DNA of 64,000 nt from positions 434,001 through 498,000 of the forward strand of contig NZ_CP144914.1 in assembly GCF_008014775.2 (NCBI RefSeq), given 5' to 3'. Under the pieces are notes generated by a model that worked only from the letters and a program-made list of their open reading frames with translations, had not been told where the DNA came from and made no database searches. The translations under genes and the position numbers were made by a program. The DNA is from Alkalicoccus halolimnae. GTDB taxonomy: Bacteria; Bacillota; Bacilli; Bacillales; Salisediminibacteriaceae. Below, in pieces: positions 23,228 to 32,249 of the stretch (position 1 is its first letter; every line of letters begins with the position of its first letter).

Positions 23228-24454
23228 TCAGTCTACCTCCCGAATCGACCTTGCAAAACCGACGACAACCAATGCCTGCAGGCTCATGAGCACGCCGCCT
23301 CCGATCATGATCGTATCGATCGTGAGGCCGGCAGCGAGTAGAAGAGACGTGAGCAGGTAGCTTACCGGTACGAGGCCGAGAGCAGCGAAAGACAGCATGC
23401 TCATGACGCGGCCGATGTAGCCTTCCTCCGTATTCGCCTGGATAGCGGAAATGAGCGGAATGTCGATGATGGAAAGCAGCACGCCGATCAAGGCAATAAA
23501 AACGAGGCTCCAAAGCATATCCGGAATCAGGCCGAAACCGAGAAAGGCGAGCGCGAGAAGGAGAATGCCCGTAACAGAAACAAGCCCCCGCTTCCGCTGG
23601 ATATTCAGCACACCGACGAGAAGCGCCCCGGCGAGCATTCCGGCTCCGCTTGTCGCATTCAAGTAGCTGTACGTAAGTTCGTCTCCACCTAAAACGAGAT
23701 TGGCATAAATCGGCAGTCCCATGACGAGTGGTCCGACTAAAAGCAGGTTCAAAAAAACGGACGTCAACATGAGCGTTGTCAGAAACGGCGAATTTTTCAC
23801 ATACAGAAAGCCGCTTTTTATCGATTTCCAGATGGAATCTCCTGCTTCCGCCGGTTTAATTGCCGGGAGCCTTTTTTTCAGCATCCAGTCGATGACGGAT
23901 GCGGCGAAAAGCATGACGGACACGAGGAGAAACATGAGCTCGTAGCTCCCGAAACCGATAAGAAAGCCGGCAAACATCGGTCCGGCAATTAACGTCGCGT
24001 TCATCGTCAGTTGGGCCACCGAATTAGCACGCGTAAGCTGCTTTTTCGAGACGATTCCCGGAAGGACCGTCTGACTTGCCGGCCAGAAAAAAGCGTCCAG
24101 AAGACCGAAGAAAAGTGCAAGAATGACGAGCACCCAGATGTTGACGAGCTGGAACACGAGCAGAACGACGAGGGCGATCAGCAGCACCGCTTTCGTGAAG
24201 TCGGATATAAGCATGATCACGGCCCGGTTCACGCGGTCGGCGATCACACCGCCTAGAAGCATAAACACGAGACGCGGGACGGAGGTTGCAAAAAAGACGA
24301 TGCCGAGCATCGCTTCGAGCTCCAGCGAATCGACGACGTACCAGTTGACTGCAAACAGGAAAAAGGCAACGCTCAGCCCGGAGGCGAGAAGCGTCAGAAA
24401 ATAAAGCACAAACGCCTGGTTGTGCCAGAGGGACGGCACCTGTTTTTCGGTCAT
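23228..24454 (-). CDS. MFS drug-efflux-type transporter
   Basis: A 408-residue membrane protein with about twelve helices and the layout of the MFS_3/enterobactin-exporter-like group: FATSVPRLVFMLLGGVIADR (motif A) between helices 2 and 3, GLLDAFFWPASQTVLPGI in helix 4-5, and EEGYIGRVMSM before helix 10. AAGGAGG lies just before the ATG. It is 15 bases downstream of a large ArsR-type regulator on the same strand, so the two form an operon, and the regulator probably controls the pump. The substrate is unknown. Confidence 0.85.
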   Translation of the reverse strand: MTEKQVPSLWHNQAFVLYFLTLLASGLSVAFFLFAVNWYVVDSLELEAMLGIVFFATSVPRLVFMLLGGVIADRVNRAVIMLISDFTKAVLLIALVVLLVFQLVNIWVLVILALFFGLLDAFFWPASQTVLPGIVSKKQLTRANSVAQLTMNATLIAGPMFAGFLIGFGSYELMFLLVSVMLFAASVIDWMLKKRLPAIKPAEAGDSIWKSIKSGFLYVKNSPFLTTLMLTSVFLNLLLVGPLVMGLPIYANLVLGGDELTYSYLNATSGAGMLAGALLVGVLNIQRKRGLVSVTGILLLALAFLGFGLIPDMLWSLVFIALIGVLLSIIDIPLISAIQANTEEGYIGRVMSMLSFAALGLVPVSYLLTSLLLAAGLTIDTIMIGGGVLMSLQALVVVGFARSIREVD

Positions 24455-24469
24455 TCTTCTCTCCTCCTT

Positions 24470-25492
24470 TTACTCGGCGAACATCCGCTCCATCTGCCCC
24501 ATGACGCGTTTGATCTCCTCGGTATTCACCTTATAATAGACGCGGTGCTCGGCCCGCTCGGATTTCACAAACTTGTGGCTTAACAGAATCGCCAGGTGAT
24601 GTGACACGGTGGAGTTTGACACCCCGAGTGCCTCGGCGATTTCGTAGCCGTAATGCGGCCGCTTTCTCAGAAGTTTAAGAAGCCGGAACCGCCGCTCATC
24701 GGTGAGGACCTTCAAAAGACCGAAAAGCTCTTCTTCGTTCATTTTCGATTCCATCAGGGAAAAACGCTTCAGTCCAATAGCGAGATGAACCGCGTTTTCC
24801 TCAGACAGGTCCTGAAGCATAAAACCGATGTTCAGCGAGTAGGAGGGATAGACGTGGATCCCTTCGATCGTCTCCGTGTCCATGTAGTCGCGGACGAGCC
24901 TGCGGACCGGATGCTCCGGGTCGTTCGGCGCAGCCCGGAGCTCCTCGGCAAACGCTTGAGCCGCGTCCGCTGCTTCCTGTTGAAACGGTTTGTAAAAGGA
25001 GTGGTAGACGTGTTCTATCAGTGCCGCCAGCTCTTCATTCACCGCTTCCGGACGGTCCATGTAGTAGTAAAGCTTCCACTTTTCCTGTTTTGGAACAGCG
25101 AGCTTATCGACGAAGCGTTTCCCTGCCTTCGGATCGAGCCCGTCGTATTTATTATCGGCAAATCCTCTCCCGAACAAATGCCTGCGGACTTCTTTCTCCT
25201 CCATGCTGCGAAGCCTGTTCATCAATCCTTCAGCCGTGAGGGAAGGATGGCCTTTCATAACGGCCGGCAGAAGCGCCGGTGCGATGGAGCTGTCCTCGTT
25301 GAAAAAAACGTCCAGCTTTTCATGATCCTCAGCTGAAAGTCCGCGGCGGATCTCCTTCAGTTTTTTTTCCACCTCGTCATCCTGAAGCATCCGCTCGATC
25401 AGTTCCTGGTCCTCTTTCCGCCCCATATTATGAATGCTGAACATAAAAGCCGTGAGATCCACCGCTTCCGATACGTGAACATGAAGATCCAT
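24470..25492 (-). CDS. large ArsR-type regulator of the MFS pump
   Basis: A 340-residue protein. The C-terminal 85 residues form an ArsR winged helix (KVLTDERRFRLLKLLRKRPH, recognition helix SNSTVSHHLAILLSHKFV, wing RAEHRVYYKVN). The first 250 residues are helical and charged and not recognised beyond a generic ligand-sensing domain seen in this class of long ArsR proteins. The ATG follows GGAGG. The first gene of a two-gene operon with an MFS exporter; it likely binds the inverted repeat in its own promoter and responds to the exporter substrate. Confidence 0.78.
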   Translation of the reverse strand: MDLHVHVSEAVDLTAFMFSIHNMGRKEDQELIERMLQDDEVEKKLKEIRRGLSAEDHEKLDVFFNEDSSIAPALLPAVMKGHPSLTAEGLMNRLRSMEEKEVRRHLFGRGFADNKYDGLDPKAGKRFVDKLAVPKQEKWKLYYYMDRPEAVNEELAALIEHVYHSFYKPFQQEAADAAQAFAEELRAAPNDPEHPVRRLVRDYMDTETIEGIHVYPSYSLNIGFMLQDLSEENAVHLAIGLKRFSLMESKMNEEELFGLLKVLTDERRFRLLKLLRKRPHYGYEIAEALGVSNSTVSHHLAILLSHKFVKSERAEHRVYYKVNTEEIKRVMGQMERMFAE

Positions 25493-25511
25493 CCTATTGC
25501 CTCCGTTCTGA

Positions 25512-25574
25512 ATTCGATATCATTCGAATGTTTTATTTAATTTATATTAAACTATATAGTTTCACTTGTGTCAA
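25512..25574 (-). promoter_or_regulatory. promoter and operator of the ArsR-MFS operon
   Basis: Minus strand -35 TTGACA (25569-25574), 17 bases, -10 TTTAAT (25546-25551). Downstream of the start point lies an inverted repeat ATTCG-N8-CGAAT (25512-25529), a fair candidate operator for the autoregulator. Confidence 0.6.
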
Positions 25575-25713
25575 ATGTTTATTTTCATTACCATCGAATA
25601 CGCTGGATAAGAAGCACGCATTTCCCCTTGCATACAGAAGCAGCATTTTTAATTGTCAGTCAATGGTATATACTGTAAGCAGACAGAAATACAGAAAGGG
25701 AAGGTGACTGCTG

Positions 25714-26553
25714 TTGACTTCAAATATTGTCGATATGGTATGGCTGAAGAATAATTTAGAACACGAAAATCTGGTCGTAGTAGACTGCCGGTTTCATTTA
25801 GGGGAGCCTGACAAAGGATATGAGGAGTATAAAAATGAGCACATCCCGGGAGCCCTGTACTTTCATCTGGAAAACGATTTGTCCGCTCCGACGGGGAAAC
25901 ACGGAGGACGACATCCGCTGCCGGATGCCGGACAGTTTTCTTCCCTGATGGAGCGTTCCGGCATCACAAAAGAGAGCATCGTCGTCGCCTACGATGATCA
26001 GGCCGGAGGGATGGCATCCCATCTGTGGTGGCTGCTGAAATATTTCGGTCACAGAAAGGCGTACGTGATGAGAGAAGGTTTTTCTCATTGGAAAGCCGCC
26101 GGGTACCCGACCGATGATCGACTGCCCGCGACTGAAAAAAGCTCTTATACCGCAAGCCCCAATGACGATATGCTCGCTTCCATGGAAGACGTGCGAAAGG
26201 CACTGGAAGACCCTGCGGTACGTCTGGTGGATTCGCGCTCCGAAGAGAGGTACCTCGGAATCTCGGAGCCGTTTGATCCCGTCGCGGGTCACATACCTGG
26301 AGCCGACAACGAAAACTGGCAGGCCCGTTCCGACAGCGAGGGGCGTCTCAAGGATAAAAGCGCGTGGAACGAAGAGCTTCAGGACTATGTAAACAGCGGC
26401 GGAGACATCATCGCCTACTGCGGATCCGGAGTGACAGCGTGTGTGAACGTACTTGCTCTGGCCGAAACAGGCAGGCAAGCAAAATTATACGCGGGCAGCT
26501 GGAGTGACTGGGTCAGCTACGGGGACAATCCGGTTAACCGAAGAACGAAGTAA
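25714..26553 (+). CDS. sulfurtransferase with two rhodanese domains
   Basis: A 279-residue cytoplasmic protein with two rhodanese domains. The N-terminal one (about 5-130) is inactive, with Asp-Asp-Gln-Ala-Gly at the active loop. The C-terminal one (about 155-275) has the active loop YCGSGVTA with the persulfide Cys. The CGSGVTA loop is typical of 3-mercaptopyruvate or thiosulfate sulfurtransferases (SseA-like). The start is a TTG, 8-10 bases after GGGAAGG. It is monocistronic. Confidence 0.88.
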   Translation: MTSNIVDMVWLKNNLEHENLVVVDCRFHLGEPDKGYEEYKNEHIPGALYFHLENDLSAPTGKHGGRHPLPDAGQFSSLMERSGITKESIVVAYDDQAGGMASHLWWLLKYFGHRKAYVMREGFSHWKAAGYPTDDRLPATEKSSYTASPNDDMLASMEDVRKALEDPAVRLVDSRSEERYLGISEPFDPVAGHIPGADNENWQARSDSEGRLKDKSAWNEELQDYVNSGGDIIAYCGSGVTACVNVLALAETGRQAKLYAGSWSDWVSYGDNPVNRRTK

Positions 26554-26659
26554 AAAGGAGGGTCTTCCCGAAAGCCTCTTCGGAAAAGCGTCCGTCCGGA
26601 TGTCACCGCCCGTTTGCGTTTTTTCGGGATAGGTTTTTATTATTACATTCATTCAGCAG

Positions 26660-26689
26660 TTGACAGCTATTTACGTTTCGGCGTATTGT
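26660..26689 (+). promoter_or_regulatory. promoter of the ABC-F leader
   Basis: TTGACA (26660-26665), 18-base spacer, TATTGT (26684-26689). It places the start point about 35 bases before the three-codon leader ORF. Confidence 0.55.
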
Positions 26690-26729
26690 TTAAAGTAACT
26701 TAAAGAAAACGAAAGGGTGACCCAATCAC

Positions 26730-26741
26730 ATGAAGTACTAA
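26730..26741 (+). CDS. three-residue leader ORF (MKY)
   Basis: ATG-AAG-TAC-TAA follows AAAGGGTGA at a suitable distance. Minimal leader ORFs of a few codons are known ahead of ABC-F resistance genes. Its stop codon lies at the edge of the first pairing segment. Confidence 0.5.
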   Translation: MKY

Positions 26742-26775
26742 TCCTATTGACGAAAACAGACAATCGAAGGCTTGC

Positions 26776-26797
26776 AGCAGAGGAGCTCTGCTTTTTT
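26776..26797 (+). terminator. leader terminator 1
   Basis: AGCAGAG and CTCTGCT with a three-base loop, followed by six T residues. Confidence 0.7.
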
Positions 26798-26892
26798 ACT
26801 GTGCCTTTCATTGCCGTTTTTCAGAATAGGATTGGCTTTATGCAGCTGGACCCGGGGGAGAAGTCTCTTTCGGTGTGCACCCGTATATTTTT

Positions 26893-26927
26893 ATGCCCCC
26901 TATTCTGAATGCAGAAGGGGGCTTTTT
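26893..26927 (+). terminator. leader terminator 2
   Basis: GCCCCC (26895-26900) and GGGGGC (26917-26922), followed by TTTTT, 40 bases before the ABC-F start. Confidence 0.75.
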
Positions 26928-26966
26928 GTGTCCCCGTAATTTTATGGAACAAAAGGGGATGTTCAT

Positions 26967-28535
26967 ATGCTTTTATTCGAAGCACAGGAAATCAGACACT
27001 ACGTTCAGGACCGCTTATTGCTGGACATCGATAACCTGCAGATCAATCCAAACGACCGGATTGGATTAGTCGGCCGTAACGGATGCGGGAAAACAACATT
27101 GCTTCAAATCATCAACGGGGAAGTGGTGCCGGAAAAAGGAACGATTATGAAAAATACAAGCAGCGAGCTTCTGCCTCAGCTGAAGCCGACGGACACGACG
27201 AAAAGCGGCGGGGAAATCACCCAGGACTATATTCAACAGACGCTTAACCGAAAGGCAGAGCTGCTGCTTGCCGATGAACCGACAACCAATCTGGATACCG
27301 ATCATATCGAGTGGCTGGAAAAGAAGCTGGGTGAGTGGCAGGGAGCCTTCCTCCTCGTTTCCCACGACCGTACACTTTTGGACGCGCTCTGCTCCACCAT
27401 CTGGGAAATAGGAGAAGGTAAAGTAACAGTGTATCAGGGAGGATACAGCGCCTATACGGAGCAGAAAAAAATTGAACACCGTCAGGCACAGCTCGCATAT
27501 GAAAAGTATGAACAGGAAAAAAAGAAACTGAAGGAAGCGGTGAAATCCAAAGAAGAAAAAGCGCAGAGGGCAGTTAAAACCCCGAAAAATGTAAGTGGCT
27601 CCGAAGCAAGGATTACCGGAGCGAAGCCGTATTTTGCGAAAAAGCAGAAGAAGCTGCAAAAGACAGCGGCAGCAATGGAAACGCGGCTGGAGAAATTGGA
27701 AAAGGTGGAAAAAGTGAAAGAGCTTCCGCCGCTTAAGATGAATCTGCTGAATGAAAGTGCGTTTAAAAAGCGGATTGTTCTGCGGGTGGAGAAGACAGCA
27801 GGCAGGATTGGCAGCCGCATTTTATGGGATGAAATAAGCTTTCTATTTCGGGGCGGAGATAAATTAGCGGTTATCGGGCCGAACGGAAGCGGAAAAACGA
27901 CACTCGTAAAGAAAATTCTACGTCAGGAAGAGGGTATTACTCTGTCACCCTCCGTAAAAACCGGCTACTTCAGTCAAAATTTAAATATATTAGACGAAGA
28001 AAAGACCATTTTGGAAAACGTTCAGTCTTCCTCTGCGCAGAATGAAACGCTGATCCGGACCGTGCTCGCAAGAATGCGTTTCTTTAACGAAGAGGTGCAT
28101 AAGAAGGTGAACGTGTTAAGCGGCGGGGAGAGAGTGAAAACCGCCCTTGCCAAGCTGTTTGTGAGTGACATTAACATGCTGATTCTGGACGAGCCGACGA
28201 ACTTCCTGGATACGGAGGCACTGGAAGCACTGGAGAAGCTGTTGAAAGATTATGAAGGAAGCATTATTTTTGTTTCCCATGACCGGCAGTTTATCGAAAA
28301 CATTGCTGATCATATACTGGAAATCCGCCGCGGAAAGATAAAGTTTTTCGAGGGGAACTATAAAGACTATAAGCAGAGTGAGACGAAGGAAAAACGACAT
28401 ACGAAGCAGGATGATTATTTAGTGCTGGAAACGAAAATATCCGAAGTGCTCAGCCGGCTCAGTGTAGAGCCGTCGGAAGCACTGGAAAAAGAATTTCATA
28501 AGCTGTTAAAGGAAAAGAGGGAATTAGATAAATAG
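26967..28535 (+). CDS. ARE ABC-F ATPase (ribosome protection, VmlR/Vga-like)
   Basis: A 522-residue cytoplasmic protein with two ATP-binding cassettes and no membrane helices. NBD1 has Walker A GRNGCGKTT (36-44), signature SGGE and Walker B LLADEPTTNLD; NBD2 has GPNGSGKTT, LSGGE and LILDEPTNFLD. Both cassettes have the HDR switch. Between them is a long Lys/Glu-rich linker (about 170-265) that reaches the peptidyl-transferase centre in this family. SGGEITQDYIQQ in NBD1 is typical of the Vga/VmlR group, which removes lincosamides, streptogramin A and pleuromutilins from ribosomes. AAAAGGGG precedes the ATG. The attenuator leader supports antibiotic induction. Confidence 0.9.
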   Translation: MLLFEAQEIRHYVQDRLLLDIDNLQINPNDRIGLVGRNGCGKTTLLQIINGEVVPEKGTIMKNTSSELLPQLKPTDTTKSGGEITQDYIQQTLNRKAELLLADEPTTNLDTDHIEWLEKKLGEWQGAFLLVSHDRTLLDALCSTIWEIGEGKVTVYQGGYSAYTEQKKIEHRQAQLAYEKYEQEKKKLKEAVKSKEEKAQRAVKTPKNVSGSEARITGAKPYFAKKQKKLQKTAAAMETRLEKLEKVEKVKELPPLKMNLLNESAFKKRIVLRVEKTAGRIGSRILWDEISFLFRGGDKLAVIGPNGSGKTTLVKKILRQEEGITLSPSVKTGYFSQNLNILDEEKTILENVQSSSAQNETLIRTVLARMRFFNEEVHKKVNVLSGGERVKTALAKLFVSDINMLILDEPTNFLDTEALEALEKLLKDYEGSIIFVSHDRQFIENIADHILEIRRGKIKFFEGNYKDYKQSETKEKRHTKQDDYLVLETKISEVLSRLSVEPSEALEKEFHKLLKEKRELDK

Positions 28536-28569
28536 CATTTTTCTCTTAGTGTGATTCGACCATTGATGT

Positions 28570-28591
28570 GAAGCTGTACAGCTTCTTGTTT
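28570..28591 (+). terminator. probable terminator after the ABC-F gene
   Basis: GAAGCTGTACAGCTTC is a perfect palindrome followed by TTGTTT, 35 bases after the stop. The loop is very tight, so strength is uncertain. Confidence 0.5.
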
Positions 28592-28777
28592 CTAAAAAAC
28601 TTATAGAAATGAGATTTATTAACCCGTCTGATTGTTCGTGGAGAGCAGCACTGCTTACCCCAAAGGAGACAGGAATAAGGGAGTCTGGCACGCGGACATT
28701 CTCCCCGTGTTTTTTCTCGCTTTCATTTGTAAATTAAAGTATTGTTAGTATACAAATGGTGACTTGGGGGAGAACGC

Positions 28778-29476
28778 ATGCAACTTGGATATTTTATGGT
28801 CCTGCTTATCGCAGCTTCTTTTTTTATCAGCATATGGATGTTCTTATTCAATCGTGCGGATATAGATCCGCTTTTTTGGAATTTGCTCCTTGCCTGGATT
28901 CCAATCGGTTTCGCCTGTGCAGCGCACTGGATTCTGACAACTCCCCGCTCCGTGCAGGGTCGAGGGCTGATTGCCTGTATTTTCGGCACCGGCTGGCTGT
29001 TTTTCTTTCCGAATACCGTGTATATATTAACAGATTTCCTCCATCTGTCTGATCTCAATTTTTATTTGTCAGAACCGGAAGACACCATAGGAAGCGGAAA
29101 TGCTTCCACCCCCTACGCTATGGACGGCCAGTCCTGGAATTCCTTTTTTACGACGGCGTTTACTGCCGGAATCGGACTTGCCATCAGTGTTCTCAGCCTT
29201 TATATTATGCACTTTAATGTTCGAAATTATTTTCATACTGTCACCGGCTGGCTGTTCGTTTTGATGGCGCAGGTTTTATGCGGCATCGGCGTCTTTTTAG
29301 GCCGTTTCATCCGTTTTAACTCCTGGGACATTTTAAGTGAACCACTGACCATTCTCACCGTAACTGTCGAAAGCATCGACCGGTTCATGATTTATTTCAC
29401 CGGCGGCTTCACGTTGATCGGGATGTTTTCGTATTTGTTTTTCTATACGGCCACGCAGTTTACTAAATCAAAATAA
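28778..29476 (+). CDS. DUF1361 membrane protein
   Basis: A 232-residue integral membrane protein with about six or seven helices. The family hallmark FFPNTVYILTDFLHLSD lies between helices 3 and 4, and GVFLGRFIRFNSWDIL is the second conserved block. DUF1361 proteins are common in Firmicutes and have no established function. The ATG follows a GGGGGAG ribosome binding site. It is a single gene followed by a GGTCTC-type hairpin. Confidence 0.88.
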   Translation: MQLGYFMVLLIAASFFISIWMFLFNRADIDPLFWNLLLAWIPIGFACAAHWILTTPRSVQGRGLIACIFGTGWLFFFPNTVYILTDFLHLSDLNFYLSEPEDTIGSGNASTPYAMDGQSWNSFFTTAFTAGIGLAISVLSLYIMHFNVRNYFHTVTGWLFVLMAQVLCGIGVFLGRFIRFNSWDILSEPLTILTVTVESIDRFMIYFTGGFTLIGMFSYLFFYTATQFTKSK

Positions 29477-29478
29477 AA

Positions 29479-29510
29479 GGGCGGTCTCAAAAGAAGTGTT
29501 GAGACGGCCC
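29479..29510. repeat. GGTCTC hairpin repeat
   Basis: GGGCGGTCTC and GAGACGGCCC flank AAAAGAAGTGTT. It is related to the hairpin at 15822-15853, and both are followed by CCTGGAAAG / CCTGAAAGTA and a similar GAAGCCG stretch. The 29511-29720 remainder holds no gene I can support. Confidence 0.5.
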
Positions 29511-29720
29511 TGAAAGTACGTATGAAGCCGCGGCCTTCCTTATGGATAAGTCTGCGGTTTTTCGTATTGCGAAAAGAAACTCCGCTCATGCGGAACGATA
29601 AAGAGGATGTTTTTCATCTCCTGGCTGCATGAGCGAATTTAAAAACGGCCCGTGCCCATAGAGCGGAACCTAGAAAGAAGCTGGAGGCTTCCTTTACCAA
29701 AAACGTTGCGCTGACGAGTG

Positions 29721-30455
29721 CTACGGTTCTTCCGGACGATCGTGCTTCGCCGCGGTTTGTTCCTCTTTTAAAGACTGCAGCATATATAGAAGCCGGTCGT
29801 AGTCATGAGGTGTGAGCGTTTCATAGTGATTAAGCTGGCTGCGCAGAAAATGTACCGTATCATTTTTGGTATGGTTTTCTTTTTTCTCCATAAAATAAGT
29901 GGCAATCGAGCCTGTTACCATACCGATGAGGCCGATGCCGAAGACCATCAGCACCATAGCGATCACTCGTCCTGTCGTCGTGACCGGAGCAATGTCTCCG
30001 TAACCTACTGTCGTTGCTGTCACAACCGCCCACCAGATGCCGTCCATAAATGTTTCCACCTCTGATTCCAGGAAGGTAATTGGAATAGCCGAAAGGAAAA
30101 TCAGGATAGCGACAGCGGCAAGGGTTTTGAACAGGCCGTTCGTATGAAGGATAGTATAAAAGGACGTATGTTTCAGCAGCCGGATGAATCTGATAATCCG
30201 GAACAGCCGCACGAGCCGGGCAAACTGAAAGGTGGAATCAAGCGGAATGGCGGCAATGAAATCAAATGGGTTGCGCTTGATGAAGTTTATTTTGTCTTTG
30301 GTCATAAAGAAGCGTGTGAGCACGTCAGTAAGCAGCACAACCCAGACGAAGTGATCGAGAAAAACAAGGCTGGTGTCATAAAAGACGGTGGAAGCCGACG
30401 ATAAAATGAGCAGCATTAGGATGACTTCATAGGTAATTAACACCTTCTGTTTCAT
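29721..30455 (-). CDS. voltage-gated-type potassium channel
   Basis: A 244-residue membrane protein with about six transmembrane segments. The selectivity filter TVGYGD is preceded by the pore helix WWAVVTATT, and an S4-like arginine ladder RLVRLFRIIRFIRLLK precedes it, so it is a Kv-type 6TM channel subunit. A C-terminal cytoplasmic helix (about 200-244) is charged and may form a coiled coil. The start is MKQKVLITYE at 30455, set by GGGAGG; the frame is open upstream for 49 more codons, but those are not protein-like. It is monocistronic. Confidence 0.9.
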   Translation of the reverse strand: MKQKVLITYEVILMLLILSSASTVFYDTSLVFLDHFVWVVLLTDVLTRFFMTKDKINFIKRNPFDFIAAIPLDSTFQFARLVRLFRIIRFIRLLKHTSFYTILHTNGLFKTLAAVAILIFLSAIPITFLESEVETFMDGIWWAVVTATTVGYGDIAPVTTTGRVIAMVLMVFGIGLIGMVTGSIATYFMEKKENHTKNDTVHFLRSQLNHYETLTPHDYDRLLYMLQSLKEEQTAAKHDRPEEP

Positions 30456-30619
30456 ATACAATCCTCCCTGAGCGTCTGTCCAAAAGTATATAACAAAAAG
30501 AGCAGCACGGTGCTGATATTTGTAAATGCCGCGGGATAAGGCAGGGACGTAAAGCTTTATCTTACAGCGGCAGGCGCTTCCTTTACCGCTTTTCCCATTC
30601 ATTCCCTGCCAATGCTTTT

Positions 30620-30870
30620 CGATCCTTTCTCTAAATCACCTGCCAGTAATAAAAGATCCACGCGAGCACGGGACCAGCCATAGCAACCAGCGTATAGTGG
30701 ATTCTTCCCGCCGCGAGCCACTAGGATTGCTCTTGCTTTCATACCTTCAGGCGTTTCTTCGTCTTCCCCGGGAAAATACCGGTCCATGAACTGCCGGGGA
30801 ATTTCTATGTTTGCGAGATAGCGGCCGCCGCTGTGCGAATCGTTACCTGCTGAACCGGATGAATGTTGAC
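30620..30870 (-). pseudogene. fragment of a serine-hydrolase paralogue
   Basis: Two pieces of a gene closely related to the serine hydrolase at 36071-38023 are joined here. 30730-30850 matches its middle (HSGG.YLANIEIP.QFMDRYFPG, ending PEGM), and 30620-30720 matches its extreme C-terminal coding DNA (WRVPGRIHYTL... to ...FYFWQV), out of frame. About 600 bases between the pieces and everything upstream are missing. The 93-codon ORF here is only the remnant frame. Confidence 0.8.
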
Positions 30871-30899
30871 TTGATTCCATTATATTCCTAATACTCCGC

Positions 30900-31484
30900 G
30901 ATAAATACAGTTATTTTTTATATAGTTGAACCAATTTCATAAGTACCTGTTGCAGCAAAATATCCGAACATTATCATTAACTTTCATTTCAGACGCACGC
31001 TTTCTGCGGGGCTTGTCTTCAACTAATTCTTTCTCGCAAAGCTTCGTCAGAATGGATTCTCAGACTGCGCTGATCCCGACAGAGTTGCCGTCTTACATTC
31101 CAATTCTGTATTTTAAATACGAACTATTATTAACTTAGTTCCAGGAACGTGCTTTAAGTTAGTTAATATAACAAATTACGAAATTAGTTCAATTTAAGTG
31201 TTATTAGTTTCAGGAAGTAAATCGGTTCAGAGAACGTCCCTTAATGAATTATTGCTGTTTCTGCTGCATCATGGGAAATGAAATACAGCACAAATTCCTT
31301 TTATCCAAGTGTTTTTATGGTCATTAAGAAGGGGCAGCTTTTAAAATAAAATTCTTTAAGTTATGTATAATAAGTTAAGGAAGGCAGGTCGAACTAAGCA
31401 GTATTTCAAGACATTAAAAATTTTCGACGATAAGGACAGATTATGATAAAAAGATAAATCAATTATCGATACACGGGAGGCCGT
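30900..31484. other. gene-free stretch
   Basis: No gene is supported. A 70-codon frame at 30926-31138 has no ribosome binding site and no protein-like features. The AT-rich part 31130-31220 repeats TTAGTT/AACTAA motifs. A -10 like TATAAT at 31368-31373 with TTCTTTAA upstream may serve the DinB gene. Confidence 0.4.
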
Positions 31485-31976
31485 ATGAACAAATATAAAA
31501 AGGATATTCTGGATCACCAGATAAAATCCATAGAATTTGTGAAATCATTGCATTCCATAAGCGAAGATCAATGGAGAACCCCCGTAAAAGAAGGCAAATG
31601 GACCATTGCAGAGATCATTGGTCATTTCAAACCCTGGGATGAGTTTGTTATGAAGCACCGCTTACCTTATTTATTCTCGGCTGGCGAACTTCCTAAAGGA
31701 CCGGATGCTCAAAAAATAAATGTGGAATCAGCCGCTGTCAGCAGAATAAAGAGTAAGCAGGAGACATTGGATACATTTATCATAACGAGAGAAAAGCTTT
31801 ATGGGGAGCTCCTGCAAATCCCGGATGAATTATGGGAAAGAGAATTTTCTATTGGAACATCTAAACTTAACCTGTATGACTATCTGCGGGGATTAGCTGC
31901 ACACGACTGTCATCATTTTGAACAGATAAAAAATACCCATCCTTTTTTAAAGCAACTGCACCCTCCTGACAGTTGA
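31485..31976 (+). CDS. DinB-family metal-binding protein
   Basis: A 163-residue four-helix-bundle protein. WTIAEIIGHFKPWDEF gives the first His and HDCHHFEQI the C-terminal His pair that bind metal in DinB/YfiT proteins. The family includes thiol S-transferases such as bacillithiol transferases and many of unknown function. The ATG follows GGGAGG with five bases spacing. It is monocistronic. Confidence 0.85.
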   Translation: MNKYKKDILDHQIKSIEFVKSLHSISEDQWRTPVKEGKWTIAEIIGHFKPWDEFVMKHRLPYLFSAGELPKGPDAQKINVESAAVSRIKSKQETLDTFIITREKLYGELLQIPDELWEREFSIGTSKLNLYDYLRGLAAHDCHHFEQIKNTHPFLKQLHPPDS

Positions 31977-32249
31977 AGCCGATCGTTGAATAGAAAACTG
32001 GAGGAGGGGCCTGAACGTGCGAATCACCCTGCTGGAGGGCAGGAAGGGAATCGTGTGATTCAAACGACTGCAACGCGGCCGGCAAAATAGTACCGGTGCT
32101 GGTTTAAAAGCAGCAGGCAGTTTCCTCAAAGATTTTTTCTCCTGAAAGTCTCCGCGGCAGCGGGGAAACAATAACCCTTTTAAAAAAATTGACATCGAAA
32201 AGCACGGCAGCTTTATCTGCCGGCTTTCCTGTTTATGAAAGGAGCTGTC

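Larger units (their letters stand above)
26711..26966 (+). promoter_or_regulatory. attenuator leader of the intact ABC-F gene
   Basis: It contains the leader RBS AAAGGGTGA, ORF MKY-stop (26730-26741), terminator 1 (26776-26797) and terminator 2 (26895-26927). Three segments are mutually complementary: AATCCTATT (26740-26748) with AATAGGATT (26825-26833), and CAGAATAGG (26822-26830) with CCTATTCTG (26899-26907). The last segment lies in the arm and loop of terminator 2. Stalling on the first codons could release the middle segment to open terminator 2. The logic matches known vmlR/vga-type leaders. Confidence 0.7.

Noticed and set aside
26114..27660. Several long antisense ORFs opposite the sulfurtransferase and ABC-F genes
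   Set aside because: They lie in other frames of strongly supported genes and show no domains.
30926..31138. 70-codon ORF
   Set aside because: No ribosome binding site and no recognisable features; composition is like noncoding AT-rich DNA.
31980..32230. Possible gene between DinB and the MBL hydrolase
   Set aside because: Only short frames without ribosome binding sites; a GCCGGC/GCCGGC-like inverted stretch near 32205-32226 may be structural but is not followed by a T-run.
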